Source of the DNA: Zygnema cylindricum
Lineage: Eukaryota; Streptophyta; Zygnematophyceae; Zygnematales; Zygnemataceae
Length of the DNA stretch: 64,000 bases
Assembly (NCBI GenBank): GCA_037447655.1
Contig: JBBHKE010001817.1
Location: 62,001 to 126,000 of the forward strand
Direction of reading: 5' to 3'
Below, one piece after another: positions 44,736 to 55,145 of this stretch. Below the pieces are notes generated by a model that saw only the letters and a program-made list of their open reading frames with translations, ran no database searches and was not told the DNA's origin. Made by a program: the position numbers and the translations under genes. Each line of letters begins with the position of its first letter. The stretch's first letter is position 1.

Positions 44736-45611
44736 TGTTGTTTTGAAAAGTCAGTTTTGTGCTTAACTGCTAATTGGATTTAATATGGAGGTTTGAATAG
44801 ATTCACGGATTGGGGGAGCGAAGGGTTTGATAATTAAAGTTACGTAAAAGATTCATTGAGTGGTGTGAACAAGCAATGACGAATGGACGGCGGATCGCGA
44901 AGCGATCCGATGTAAAATAAATGGAATGTTGAAATAGGCGCCGCCGGTACGGAGCAGCTGCGACGCAGTTAAGTCAACGCAGTTGCGGCTATCTTCATGA
45001 TCCGTACGGAAAGCGCAGCCAGCGCAACTACGGATAATATGAATAGGATAGATTTCAAGTAGTGATGATTAAGCTTAGTGGTAGCTTAGTTTCTGCTAGT
45101 TAGGTTATTAGAGTAGATACAGTACGGCTGGTATGCCTCCGTACTCTGAGTATAACTTGCAGGACTTAGATTATTTTATGTATCGCAGTCAAGTTAATAA
45201 AAGCTATGGCAGACTGTTTTCTGCATCTTTGACCTGTTGGTGTGATCACTCTGATTGGTGCTTTCATGTGAAACTTTGTGGAGTTATTCTATGATATAGA
45301 ATCTATATGTGTGTGAAGTTTCATTGTATTCCAGTATCTCTGTAAGATTCTGTGATCAGTCTAAGTGGCTAGTTTGTGAAGCTGTCAACTACATTTGGGA
45401 AACTCTGGAGCTTATATCTTCTAGATGCCTTGGTGGATTTGGCTGTAACTTTGAGAGTTTACAGTGTATATGATATACTGCATATTGGTGCAGTTTGAGA
45501 TCATTTTGTTTATTGTGGAGTAATCTGTGTCGTCTGAAACACAGCTGTTTTTGAGGTAGTCTGTGGGTGTTTCCGTGAGTAATCCATGGCTGCAATAAGC
45601 TATGGACAACA
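44736..45611 (+). repeat. element B 5' LTR
   Basis: Starts TGTTGTTTTGAAAAGTC and ends ATGGACAACA. It contains the palindrome GGATCGCGAAGCGATCC near 44895, ACGGCTGGTATGCCTCCGT near 45125 (shared with E) and AGGACTTAGATTA near 45162. It carries the gag ATG (45586). Confidence 0.93.
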
Positions 45612-47214
45612 GGTTATGGGCCCACACCCATGGCTACCTGTATTTGATGGATCAAAATATCACTACTGGAAGTGTGCGCTCGAGAGCTACTTCGAGATGA
45701 TGGAACTAATGGATGTGGTGGACGGTACCTTGGCCGAAACTTCAAATGGATGGAAAAGTAAAAATCATGAGTGTCTAAGGGTTATTAATAACTCCTTGAC
45801 TCCGGATTTAGTAATGTCATACATAAGTGTTAAAAAGGCAGCTGAATTATGGAAGTGCTTAGAAAGTATGTATGCAAAGACTTCTTTATATCATTGGCTT
45901 AGTAGTGTTACCAAAATAGTTGAACACAAGTATGTAGGAGGTAGTATGGAGAAACACTGTATTGACTTACAAGTATTATTTGCAGAAAATGATTTGGCAG
46001 GAGGAAACTTTACAGATGCTCAACAAGCTATCTTGTTAATGAGAAGTCTACCTAAAGAATATAAGAATGCACTAGATCGATTGACTTTAATTGATAAAAA
46101 TGATTGGAGCGTAACTGTAGCTAGACGAGTTATTTTAGATGAAGAGGCTTATAGAAGGGTCTTATCAAGTGAAAGGAATATAAAGAAATCTAAGTCACAA
46201 TTTCAGAAATTTAAAAGTAATAGTGAGTTCGGAGATCGACCAAAGAATTGTTTTTACTGTAATGATTTAGGACATACCTTCAGGGTATGTCCATCTTATA
46301 AAAGTGCATGTGTTACAGGAAATTTCAGAGATGGATGGGACAACAACCTAGTTCGAACCCCAACAAGAAAGGAATCAAGTGATTTCGTGAGTGAGAGACA
46401 AGACTCGACAAATGACAAAAGGCATACACCGTGTGTTGACGAATTTATCTACTTACCGACCGTGTGTGTTGTTTGGAATGGAGTAAAGGAGGAGGTGACA
46501 GAAAAGGATTTGGTGTCTGTCCCTGTTCACGACGTCAGATTGGTGAGTAACAAAGAGTTAAAGGAGGAAGAGTTATTTGAAGAAAGAGAAATTAGAGGAA
46601 GTGAAGGTTACTTGGAAGTGGAAGTCGAAAAATACTTAAACATAAAACCTAATACATTAAACCCAGTATTTCCAGAAGGACCGGGTGAAGATATGAAGAA
46701 AATTGGAATTAGGAATGAGGTGTATAATGTGGAAACAAGTGAAAGGAGTTATGCCACCGAAGATAGTGTGGTGAAGGACAAAAGAGAGAAGGACACGATT
46801 TTTGTGACCTTATCAGATGACAAATCTGTGAGTGAAAATTGCTTACAAGAAAGGTTGTTAACTAAAGTAAGAGGAGTTGAAGGAAGAGATGGACACTTTG
46901 AAGCAGAAACTAGAAATAAGGTGGACGTGAAAATTGGTGAACTAGGAGAAGAACAAAGAAAAACTGTTCAGAAAATTGGAGTGAGAAAAGAAGTTTGTGG
47001 GAGTGAAAAATGTAATAGAAATGCAAAAGTTAGAAATATAGGAAAGGAAAATAGCAAGAAAAGAGTGCAGCTGAAAAGAAGAAGAATCAAAATTAGAATT
47101 TCTCAGATGAATGAAGTTGATGGAAGTAGCAAATGTATGGAGAAAAACATAAAGGTGAAATTAAAACTAGTATTTTTGACATTAAACGAGGAGAAAATTG
47201 TGACAAAAGTGTAA
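45586..47214 (+). CDS. element B gag-like protein with an unfamiliar C-terminal region
   Basis: 542 residues, uninterrupted. Nine codons lie in the LTR and the frame then passes through the primer-binding site (QVMGPHP). Residues about 20-190 are a copia-type gag (UBN2-like: LWKCLESMYAKTS, GGSMEKHC, LLMRSLPKEYK). A CX2CX4HX4C zinc knuckle is at C222, C225, H230 and C235. After about residue 260 there is no protease, integrase or RT. Instead there are about 280 highly charged Lys/Glu/Val-rich residues with a loose internal repeat (KKIGIRNEVYN / QKIGVRKEVCG) and a strongly basic stretch RVQLKRRRIKIR. I do not recognise this region. It should be expressed from the LTR. Confidence 0.88.
   Translation: MAAISYGQQVMGPHPWLPVFDGSKYHYWKCALESYFEMMELMDVVDGTLAETSNGWKSKNHECLRVINNSLTPDLVMSYISVKKAAELWKCLESMYAKTSLYHWLSSVTKIVEHKYVGGSMEKHCIDLQVLFAENDLAGGNFTDAQQAILLMRSLPKEYKNALDRLTLIDKNDWSVTVARRVILDEEAYRRVLSSERNIKKSKSQFQKFKSNSEFGDRPKNCFYCNDLGHTFRVCPSYKSACVTGNFRDGWDNNLVRTPTRKESSDFVSERQDSTNDKRHTPCVDEFIYLPTVCVVWNGVKEEVTEKDLVSVPVHDVRLVSNKELKEEELFEEREIRGSEGYLEVEVEKYLNIKPNTLNPVFPEGPGEDMKKIGIRNEVYNVETSERSYATEDSVVKDKREKDTIFVTLSDDKSVSENCLQERLLTKVRGVEGRDGHFEAETRNKVDVKIGELGEEQRKTVQKIGVRKEVCGSEKCNRNAKVRNIGKENSKKRVQLKRRRIKIRISQMNEVDGSSKCMEKNIKVKLKLVFLTLNEEKIVTKV
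45612..45625 (+). other. element B primer-binding site (half tRNA-iMet type)
   Basis: GGTTATGGGCCCAC begins at the first base after the LTR and is complementary to nucleotides of the anticodon arm of plant initiator tRNA-Met, as in Drosophila copia. It is in frame within gag. Confidence 0.82.
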
Positions 47215-48329
47215 ACTTTTAAACAAGACAAAAGATCACGAGGAAAACAAAAAGAAGATGTAATATTCAAAGGATCAAGGGTAGAAGAAAACATGCTCAG
47301 AAAGTGATCAAGAGAAGAGAGCGGGAGAAATGATTTTCTGGAGAACGTGAATTTAGAGAAATCTTAATTTTGGAAAAACTTATATTATAAGCATGTCTTA
47401 TACAGTCAACTTCGTTTGACATACTATTTTCGGTAGGATCTTCGATTTGGTGTTCTTTCTTGTTGAGTTAGTTAATAAGAAACGAAAAGATTTTATTATG
47501 TATTTTTGAAGACGAAGGAGGTGGCGGAAGCAATGGCTTGTTCAGGAAGGAAAAATTCGGGAGACATGGCAGAACGCAGCGAAAGCAGTGGAGAATCATT
47601 GGAAGAAGTTCGCGTCGCGAAGCTGTGACACAGCGTAGTAGCGCAAAGAAAGCAGTGGAGAATCATCAGAAGAAGTTCGCGTCGCGAACAGCGACGCAGC
47701 ATAGCGGCGCAGCGAAATGAGTGGTGACGTATGACACTTACACGCTGATTATTTTATTCCAGGTGAAGGCAACTAAATATTCAGGGGTTATGCATTTATG
47801 GCGTAAGGGGAGCTATTACAGGACACTTTTTGCAAGAAGGCAGCAAGCGACTGGGAATTGGCAGAGGGCAGCAAAAGCAATGGCGACGTCGGCAAAGCAC
47901 TGGTGATGTGTTATTTTTGCTAAATTTATTGTATGATGAACAATGGAGGTTGATAAAGAATTTTGAATATTTAACTAATTTTTATTTGGAAACATTTGCG
48001 TACAGCATGGCCTAATGAGTCTAAAGCTTTAGGGGAGTGTAGAATTTGAAAGCTTTAGTCTCAGTAGATGAGGCTATGAAGAGGAAGTTAAAGGCGAAAA
48101 AGAGCAGCAGTTAGGAATGCGATGTCAAACTAGCGCAGCATAGCAGTACATGCTGCGCTTTGTATTCATACTGCGCTCCGATGTCAAACTAGCGCAGCGT
48201 AGCAGCATAGCAGTACACGTTGCATTTTGTATTCATACTGCGCTGCGATGTCAAACTAGCGCAGCGTAGCAGCATAGCAGTACACGCTGCATATTTTTCT
48301 AGGTGCACGAAACTAAATTTTCGGGGGAG
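47215..48329 (+). other. element B non-coding interior with short tandem repeats
   Basis: Contains a pair of repeats around AAAGCAGTGGAGAATCAT (about 47583 and 47649). Three copies of a roughly 60-bp unit (GATGTCAAACTAGCGCAGC) lie at about 48118-48295. It ends in the purine tract GGGGGAGGG directly before the 3' LTR. Confidence 0.8.
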
Positions 48330-49207
48330 GGTTGTTTTGAAAAGTCAGTTTCGTGCTTAACTGCTAATTGGATTTTAATATGGAGGCTTGAATAGATTCA
48401 CGGATTGGGGGAGCGAAGGGTTTGATAATTAAAGTTACGTAAAAGATTCATTGAGTGGTGTGAACAAGCAATGACGAATGGACGGTGGATCGCGAAGCGA
48501 TCCGATGTAAAATAAATGGAATGTTGAAATAGGCGCCGCCGGTACGGAGCAGCTGCGACGCAGTTAAGTCAAACGCAGTTGCGGGTATCTTCATGATCCG
48601 TACGGAAAGCGCAACCAGCGCAACTACAGATAATATGAATAGGATAGATTTCAAGTAGTGATGATTAAGCTTAGTGGTAGCTTAGTTTCTGCTAGTTAGG
48701 TTATTAGAGTAGATACAGTACGGCTGGTATGCCTCCGTACTCTGAGTATAACTTGCAGGACTTAGATTATTTTATGTATCGCAGTCAAGTTAATAAAAGC
48801 TATGGCAAACTGTTTGCTGCATCTTTGACCTGTTGGTGTGATCACTCTCATTGGTGCTTTCATGTGAAACTTTGTGGAGTTATTCTATGATATAGAATCT
48901 ATATGTGTGTGAAGTTTCATTGTATTCCAGTATCTCTGTAAGATTCTGTGATCAGTCTAAGTGGCTAGTTTGTGAAGCTGTCAACTACATTTGGGAAACT
49001 CTGGAGCTTATATCTTCTAGATGCCTTGGTGGATTTGGCTGTAACTTTGAGAGTTTACAGTGTATATGATATACTGCATATTGGTGCAATTTGAGATCAT
49101 TTTGTTTATTGTGGAGTAATCTGTGTCGTCTGAAACACAGCTGTTTTTGAGGTAGTCTGTGGGTGTTTCCGTGAGTAATCCATGGCTGCAATAAGCTATG
49201 GACAACA
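48330..49207 (+). repeat. element B 3' LTR
   Basis: Nearly identical to 44736-45611 with a handful of substitutions and two small insertions. Its first base is G instead of T. Confidence 0.93.
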
Positions 49208-49212
49208 GATGC

Positions 49213-50162
49213 TATTGCTTTAGGTGAGTAACCGATCCTTGTGGGCGCAGGCGCGATATAGGTTATCAAGCGTACATCTTTAGAGGGTTAGAGATTTTAC
49301 CGAAGGCTACGCTTTTTTTTCTTCGTATAGGACATCATCGTTGCATGGTCCTAGATCTGACCTTGACCCGTCTTGATTAACGGTTTCTTGCTTTATTACA
49401 TCTGGCCGCGTTGGCCTTGAATAGTTTCCTGCTTTATTATATCTGGCCGTGTTGGCCTTGAACAGTTTCTTGCTTTATTACATCTGGCCGTGGTGGCCCT
49501 GAATAGTTTCTTGCTTATTTTATCTGGCCGCAAGTGGCCTTCAATAGGTGACATGAGTTTGCTTGGCATGGCGTGACGTGAGTGGGATTGTGAAAGATAG
49601 TTTACGAATAGACTAACTCCGGTGATCCAGGATAGACTGAACTGTGTGGTGTTACTGGTTTGCGGTTATTAGCATACTTTTGTGTGTGTCCGGCATCTAG
49701 TTGCATCCGGATAGGACGACTATCTATTTACATGCCAACGGACTGAAACAATTTACCGTTTCCAGCGCGTACCACTAGAAGCTCCAGTATTTACCGTGGA
49801 CCGGACCAGGATTTGATTCCCGCACGCTCACCTCCTTTCCAGCTTCTAGGTCATACTGGTCATAACGCTCAGTCTCAGCTTACGCGTTCACCCGACTCTA
49901 GATCTGGTATTACCACCACGTATAGATCCACATCATCTGTCTCCTTATCCTCTTCCCATAGCTGGGGGGAAGATTCGGACATAGACTCCCTTGATATCCG
50001 GATCTAAATCTACCACCTTCGCTTTTTCTTTTGAGCGGAAATATACACACTAACTCGGATTCCTATTTTGTGGATATGGCCTCGTCCATAGACACCGGAG
50101 GAGGTAGAAATCAATTTTGTTTTTTGGGTCTCAAGGACACTATGTCCTTGTCACATTTTTGA
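49213..50162 (+). other. region between elements B and C, with a 47-bp tandem repeat
   Basis: Four units of about 45 bp (TTTCTTGCTTTATTACATCT, then GGCCG.GTTGGCCTTGAA) occupy about 49378-49545. A Ser/Thr-rich open frame lies at 49813-50007. A short frame starting at 50076 (MASSIDTGGG) ends at TGA 50160-50162 in the frame of the next feature. Confidence 0.5.
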
Positions 50163-50265
50163 ATGCTTTTCGATACCGAGATGCGTGACCTCGCATTTCC
50201 GTATCAAGACCTTTATGATTTACAGGTTGTTTTTTCGTTACTTGGGCGATACCTTAGGGGATTTG
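50163..50265 (+). CDS. unidentified reading frame, part upstream of element C
   Basis: 34 codons from ATG 50163 to the insertion site of element C, with ordinary protein-like composition (LYDLQVVFSLLGRYLRGF). When one copy of the target duplication is counted, the frame continues without a stop at 63814. I do not recognise the protein; it may belong to a host gene exon, another transposon or an endogenised element. Confidence 0.35.
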
Positions 50266-51316
50266 TGTTGAAATAAGTAGTTTTATTGTATTTTCTAGGT
50301 CTAAATTAATTAGCGGAAAACATATAAAGAAAATGTAGGCAGCCTGCCTCCATCTCTTCTCTCTCGCCCCCATACTTGTTGTAGTCACTTAAGGAGAGAG
50401 AGAGCAATGGAGCCATGGCTGCCTCAGCTCCATAAGAAGGACTAAAGAGTGACTTAAGTCACTCTCAACAAAAGGTTGAGTCCGGCAGGACTCGAACCCC
50501 CGACCGGCAGAGCGCGGCGTAGCCGTTAGCTCTAACCAGTCTGTCGTAGAAGTCCGTTAGGAGATATAGGGTTTCATTAATATTTAAACTATTGTGTTAT
50601 ACATAAATCATTTAACTGAAACTCTTTACGCCACGCATAGATACAGTTGTACAAAGTACGAAGTACTGTACTCATTTGAAACGGATATCGCGCATTTTGT
50701 TTCGACAGCGAAACAAATATCGCGCAAGTATTTATTACGGCTGAGATTAAATTTCGCGTCAAATCTAACGGCGCACATCATCGCCGAAATCCCGGAATGG
50801 TCACTTTGGCATTTAGTGACGTGGCATGACCTGGCGCCACGTGGAGAGACGACATTCGGTCGCGGGAATTCCGAGGAACGTACGGACGAGTGGAAAATGG
50901 ACACGCGTCCGCCTAATGGCCTTGTCGTACAGAGGCCGTACAGAAAGTACATCGGCAGTAGTACTTTCTGGTACTATACACTGTTGAGATTGGTTCGTAC
51001 AGGCAGTAGATAGGAGTTGTGAGAGAGAACTAGGAAAAACTAGGACTTAGGAAAAATTAGGTAGATAGTCCTCTCTTTCTCTCTCTCAGAGTTTATATAA
51101 ATTGGCATCTTTGCCACCCTATAACTTATCGCCTGGTTTGGCGTTTTCATATATTTCTTTTTCTACAGACTTAGGGGAGTCCATGATGCACAGGGGTGCA
51201 GTCAGATTGTCTGCTTGTCTGCTTGGGTAGCATTGGTTGCCATTGAAAGTGGGTTAGTTAATAACTATCTAGAGGCTTCCTGTATTCTGTAGTCCAATGG
51301 AGGACACAGAATTGCA
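50266..51316 (+). repeat. element C 5' LTR
   Basis: TGTTGAAATAAGTAG...AATTGCA. Features inside: an antisense tRNA-like segment (50475-50550), the stem-loop GTACAGAAAGTAC/GTACTTTCTGGTAC (50938-50975), a TATA box TTATATAAAT (about 51094) and the gag ATG (51297). Confidence 0.95.
50475..50550 (-). other. tRNA-like segment in the element C LTR (antisense)
   Basis: Read on the minus strand it has a D-arm like CTGGTTAGAGC and a perfect B-box GGTTCGAGTCC (50498-50488), spaced as in a tRNA. Stems are imperfect. The 3' LTR has the same segment with one B-box change. Confidence 0.6.
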
Positions 51317-52075
51317 GGTTATGGGCCCACCCTCTAGGGTGCCCACCTTCCATGGATCTGGGTTCATCTATTGGGAAGCCATGATGATGGGAGCTTTGGC
51401 GAAAAACGATACTGGGGTATCGTCAGTGGACAAGTGAAACGTCCACCTTCAAGAACTCCACCAGGATTTGGAGGAGTAAGGTTTCCTACAGCTACGGCTT
51501 CCTCAGCGGAGGAGGCAGATGATGGGGACAGCAGTGTGTCCGAAAAGGGGAAAGGGAAGGAGACACCCCTCACTCCAATTGCCACAGTATTGGGAGTGGC
51601 AACCGTGAAGACCGTGGAGAACGATACTCAAATGTGGGAGGATGTAAACATGGCTGCCAAGAACTTCATTCTGAGGCACCTCACTCAAGCTTTGGCCACC
51701 CCTCATCTTCACATTTACAAGGCCGAGGAGTTGTGGGTGAGTTTGGTGGAGATTTATAGAGCTGGAACTATTCAGGAGCTCCAGTTGGCTGAGCAAAAAC
51801 TAGTGAGTTACACTTACAAAAGAGGAAAGATGTTAGATTACTGTAATGATCTTTCGTGTTTGTATATGGAGATAGAAAGTGCCGGGTGGACAGGCACAAT
51901 GAAAATGAAAGTTAACACTCTTATCATGAAATTACCAAATGAGTTTGAGAACATAGTGTACCGAGTACAGGAAATGCCTGATAGTTCATGGAAATGGAAC
52001 ACAGTGGTCAGGATGATACTTTGCAAGAAAACACAATGGAGATTAGGAGAGGAGGAAAGAGCATTCAAGCTCTAG
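51297..52075 (+). pseudogene. element C gag, frameshifted
   Basis: The ATG lies 20 bp inside the LTR and the frame passes through the primer-binding site (QVMGPPSRVPTF), then hits a stop after about 45 codons. The gag body continues in another frame (51371-52075) with UBN2-type phrases (MAAKNFILRHLTQ, LVEIYRAGTIQEL, IMKLPNEFENIVYR) and then shifts again near 52040. Confidence 0.85.
51317..51330 (+). other. element C primer-binding site (half tRNA-iMet type)
   Basis: GGTTATGGGCCCAC starts at the first base after the LTR; the next base also matches plant initiator tRNA-Met. Confidence 0.82.
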
Positions 52076-52901
52076 CAACAGAAGGGGACCGATGGGGGAA
52101 GGACCCGAAGAAACCTTATAGAGGGGAAAGAGATAATTCTGGGGGACAGAGGCCCCCAAAGGGTCTTTGTCATTATTGCGAAAAGCTGGGACACTTTATT
52201 GCAGATTGTGTCAAGCTGTCGGAGCTGAGGCTCCAAGAAAACCGTGGAGGGGGTTCTTCCGGAGGGAAGAAAAAGGCACTTGTGGTTACAAAAGTGTCAG
52301 GAGAAACCGAGGATGAGTCATCTGAGGAGGATGGGGTGCTTCTTCTTGACGAGAGTCTGGAGGAGCAGAAGATCCCTCGGAGGCAGAAGTGTGCCCTTGG
52401 AGCAATTCGGGAAGCTCCACAGGAAGGATGGATCATCGACTCAGGTGCATCCATGCATATGTGTCCTGATAAAGAACTCTTAACTAAGCTAAGAAAGATT
52501 CCTACTATAGCGATAGAGTATGGTGATGGGAGAGTGGTTACTACAGATCTAGTGGGATCAGTAGATCTGAAAGTCTTAGTGGAGGGTAAGACTTCTATAC
52601 TTACATTCTCAGATGTACTTTACATTCCTCAGCTGAGTAAAAATCTTGTCTCTACGTCTGTGTTAGATGACAAAGAGTTTGATACCTTCACTAGAAAGGG
52701 AGTCTTTACAGCTAAGTATGGGGATGAAGTTTACTTCACAGCAGATAAGGGTAGCCAAGGAATGTTTAGGCTTAACCTGAGTAATGAAAAGAAGAATGCT
52801 TACTATGTTGGTGTTCCTAAGGTGATGATTTGGCATAAGCGGTTGGGGCATGTGCATTTTGATAGGTTGAGGGAAATGAAAAAGCTTCGGATAGTAGATG
52901 G
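52020..52901 (+). pseudogene. element C gag zinc knuckle, protease and pre-integrase part
   Basis: Contains the knuckle CHYCEKLGHFIADC, an acidic linker, the intact protease site WIIDSGASMHMC and the pre-integrase motif WHKRLGHVHFDRL. It is cut by element E inside the codons after IVDG. Confidence 0.88.
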
Positions 52902-53741
52902 TGTTGTTCTGCGACAAGAGCCGGAACCGAAGAGATGAGGATGCCGGTGTAGTCATCTCGGAACCAAACCAAGCAAGAAACTTTCACAAAAACCGGTATG
53001 AAAAAAGAGCAACTTCAACAGTGGATAAACCCAAACCAGAGACCAATAGCTCTGAAAATCTACCAAAGTGTAGATAATATCAGGATGAACATACACACAA
53101 AATTACAAGTAATTATGCCAACAGATTTGTGAGATATCCACAGATGAAAATACCAAAAACAGGCTGTACAGTTTTTGACTACAAAATGTTCATACCTTCA
53201 AAGTTATCTAAGTCCTACTAATATACACCGAAGCCTATGCTGCTGAACGTACGGAGGCATAACAGCCGTGCAATAAATACCTGGGGCTCAAACCGAACAA
53301 GGTACGTCATACAAAAAATATTCCTTTACTAATCAACTAACCACACAAAGACAAAAAATCTACTTAACTAGATATTTACAAAGAAATAGGATTTTATATG
53401 CCACGTCATTTGTCGTGTATGTGGCTCACACGGACCAGCATTTGTCGGCGGTCTCCCTCAGCCGCGTACATATCACATTTGGCACCATAGACAAATCTCC
53501 ATGTGCCATTTTGTCCTCAAGTGTATCTATGCACAAACTATCGGATATTCTGGAGTGTCCTCTTTCTTGTAGTGACTTGTGTCTCGAGAGTGTATACAAA
53601 GGTGTACTCCCTACCAATCTAATGGAACATCAATTCTGGTGTGTAATGAAATGAACTTACAACCAAACATATGCTAAGTAGTGAAACTCTCTCTCCCTCA
53701 CACTCGAGGCATAGAGAGGACTAAAGCTTTCCAAAACAACA
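52902..53741 (-). repeat. element E 3' LTR
   Basis: Starts (plus strand) TGTTGTTCTG and ends AAAACAACA, followed by the inverted purine tract CTCCCCTAG. It carries the inverse of ACGGCTGGTATGCCTCCGT with a change (near 53250). Confidence 0.93.
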
Positions 53742-53819
53742 CTCCCCTAGAGCTTTAGACTCTTCTAGCCACTTAAGCCACATACCTCTCTGCAAAACAT
53801 TAATTTAGGTGCAGGCAAG
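53742..53819 (-). pseudogene. element E RNase H C-terminal tail, separated by F
   Basis: A short stretch homologous to 32037-32115 of element D, ending at the GCAAG duplicated by the insertion of F. It continues at 55141. Confidence 0.75.
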
Positions 53820-55145
53820 TGTTGTTTTTGGAAGATTCATTTTCGTACATGCGTGCGCTCGCATGTTCGCATACTTGGTAACCAAATGTAATATGGTGGT
53901 TCGAATGGATTTCTAGTTTGGGGGGTAATCGTACGAATGAATTTAAAGTGACGTAAATTACAAATTGAGTGACGCGAAGAAGCGTACGAATTATACGGAA
54001 TACAAAATGGAAATGGACGGCGGATCGCTTCGCGATCCAATATGAAATGTTTGAAATATTTAAATTGTACGCCGGCCGTACGGAATCTAATGTGACGGGC
54101 GACAATTATGGAAAGTACGCGATGGTACAAAAGAATCTTTTTGGATAAGTATACTTCAATTTTGACGTGCGGCATTTATGACGAAATACGCGGTTTTCGG
54201 TACGGACAAGATTTTGATGGTACCGTATTATTTCAACGAGTGGATTGTGTTGTACTTCGAAGGCGGACGGCGTCCACCACTTTTTGATGGATCACACTAT
54301 TTTGAGAATGTATGATCAACTGGGCCGTAAGTATGTGACATCGGCTTGCTGCGTGGACTTATCGACAAGTGACTAAGCAAGTTGTCACTTATGACGCGGA
54401 TTTTTGGATGCGTCGGTGTAAATATTTGAAGCATCAATGTTTTGTCTTATTTGAATTAATGATTTAGTGTTGATTAAAATAGTTATATTTTAGGTGATCA
54501 ATGAGGATATTGACAGTTTAATTGTGTGTCTTTATGTGTCGTATTTGCAGACAAGTGTACGCTTACGATTGCTTGTCTTTCAGGTGTACGCTTACGATTT
54601 GTTTACTCTTACTAAAAGGTTATTATGCGTAAATAGGATTTAGTGACAGTAACGTAATTTATGACACTTAGTGATTATTTGACAGCTCACAAGTGTATAT
54701 ATAGGAATGAGCTTTGTTAGGAATGAATAATCAATGCTGGTTAGTAAAGTGGGGACCGAAGATGTAGACTTTTAGGGTTGCCGATTAGGTCATGCATTTG
54801 AGTAATATGTTTATTGATATACTTTTGTTTATCTAATGTTTATGTGAGATTGCACTCTTTTTGTTATTATTTATTTATGTTATTTTATGTTTGTTTGATA
54901 TGCATTATTTATGCATTTGTCCTAGGGTTTGCTTATGTTGATTATTCGATCAAACCTTAGATAATGTCATAGGGTTTATTTATGTTGATTATTCCATGAA
55001 ACCCTAAATGTTGTTTGTTGCGTCTGTGTACGCATATGGAGGATGCATTTCATATGATTGTTCGTCGACCTATTTTTGCTTAGCTTCTTGCATGATAGTT
55101 TGGGTCGCTTCTGCGGTCTATTTTAGACCAAATAACAACAGCAAG
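53815..55145 (+). mobile_element. F: solo LTR of an element B-related family
   Basis: 53820-55140 starts TGTTGTTTTTGGAAG and ends ATAACAACA, with exact target duplication GCAAG on both sides. The first 250 bp follow the B LTR (GGACGGCGGATCGC, GCGATCCAATATGAAAT), but it is longer and has no coding capacity or internal LTR pair. Best explained as a solo LTR left by recombination. Confidence 0.85.

Larger units (their letters stand above)
44731..49212 (+). mobile_element. retroelement B: complete gag-only LTR element (TR-GAG type)
   Basis: The element proper is 44736-49207, flanked by the exact duplication GATGC (44731-44735, 49208-49212). LTRs of 876 and 878 bp are almost identical. The interior has a primer-binding site, one intact gag frame and no pol. 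1.1 kb of non-coding DNA with short tandem repeats precedes the 3' LTR. It fits the class of non-autonomous elements that keep gag and borrow the enzymes of relatives. Confidence 0.93.

Noticed and set aside
53820-55140. Complete small retrotransposon rather than a solo LTR
   Set aside because: No internal pair of terminal repeats, primer site or purine tract was found. The whole length behaves as one LTR with its own target duplication.
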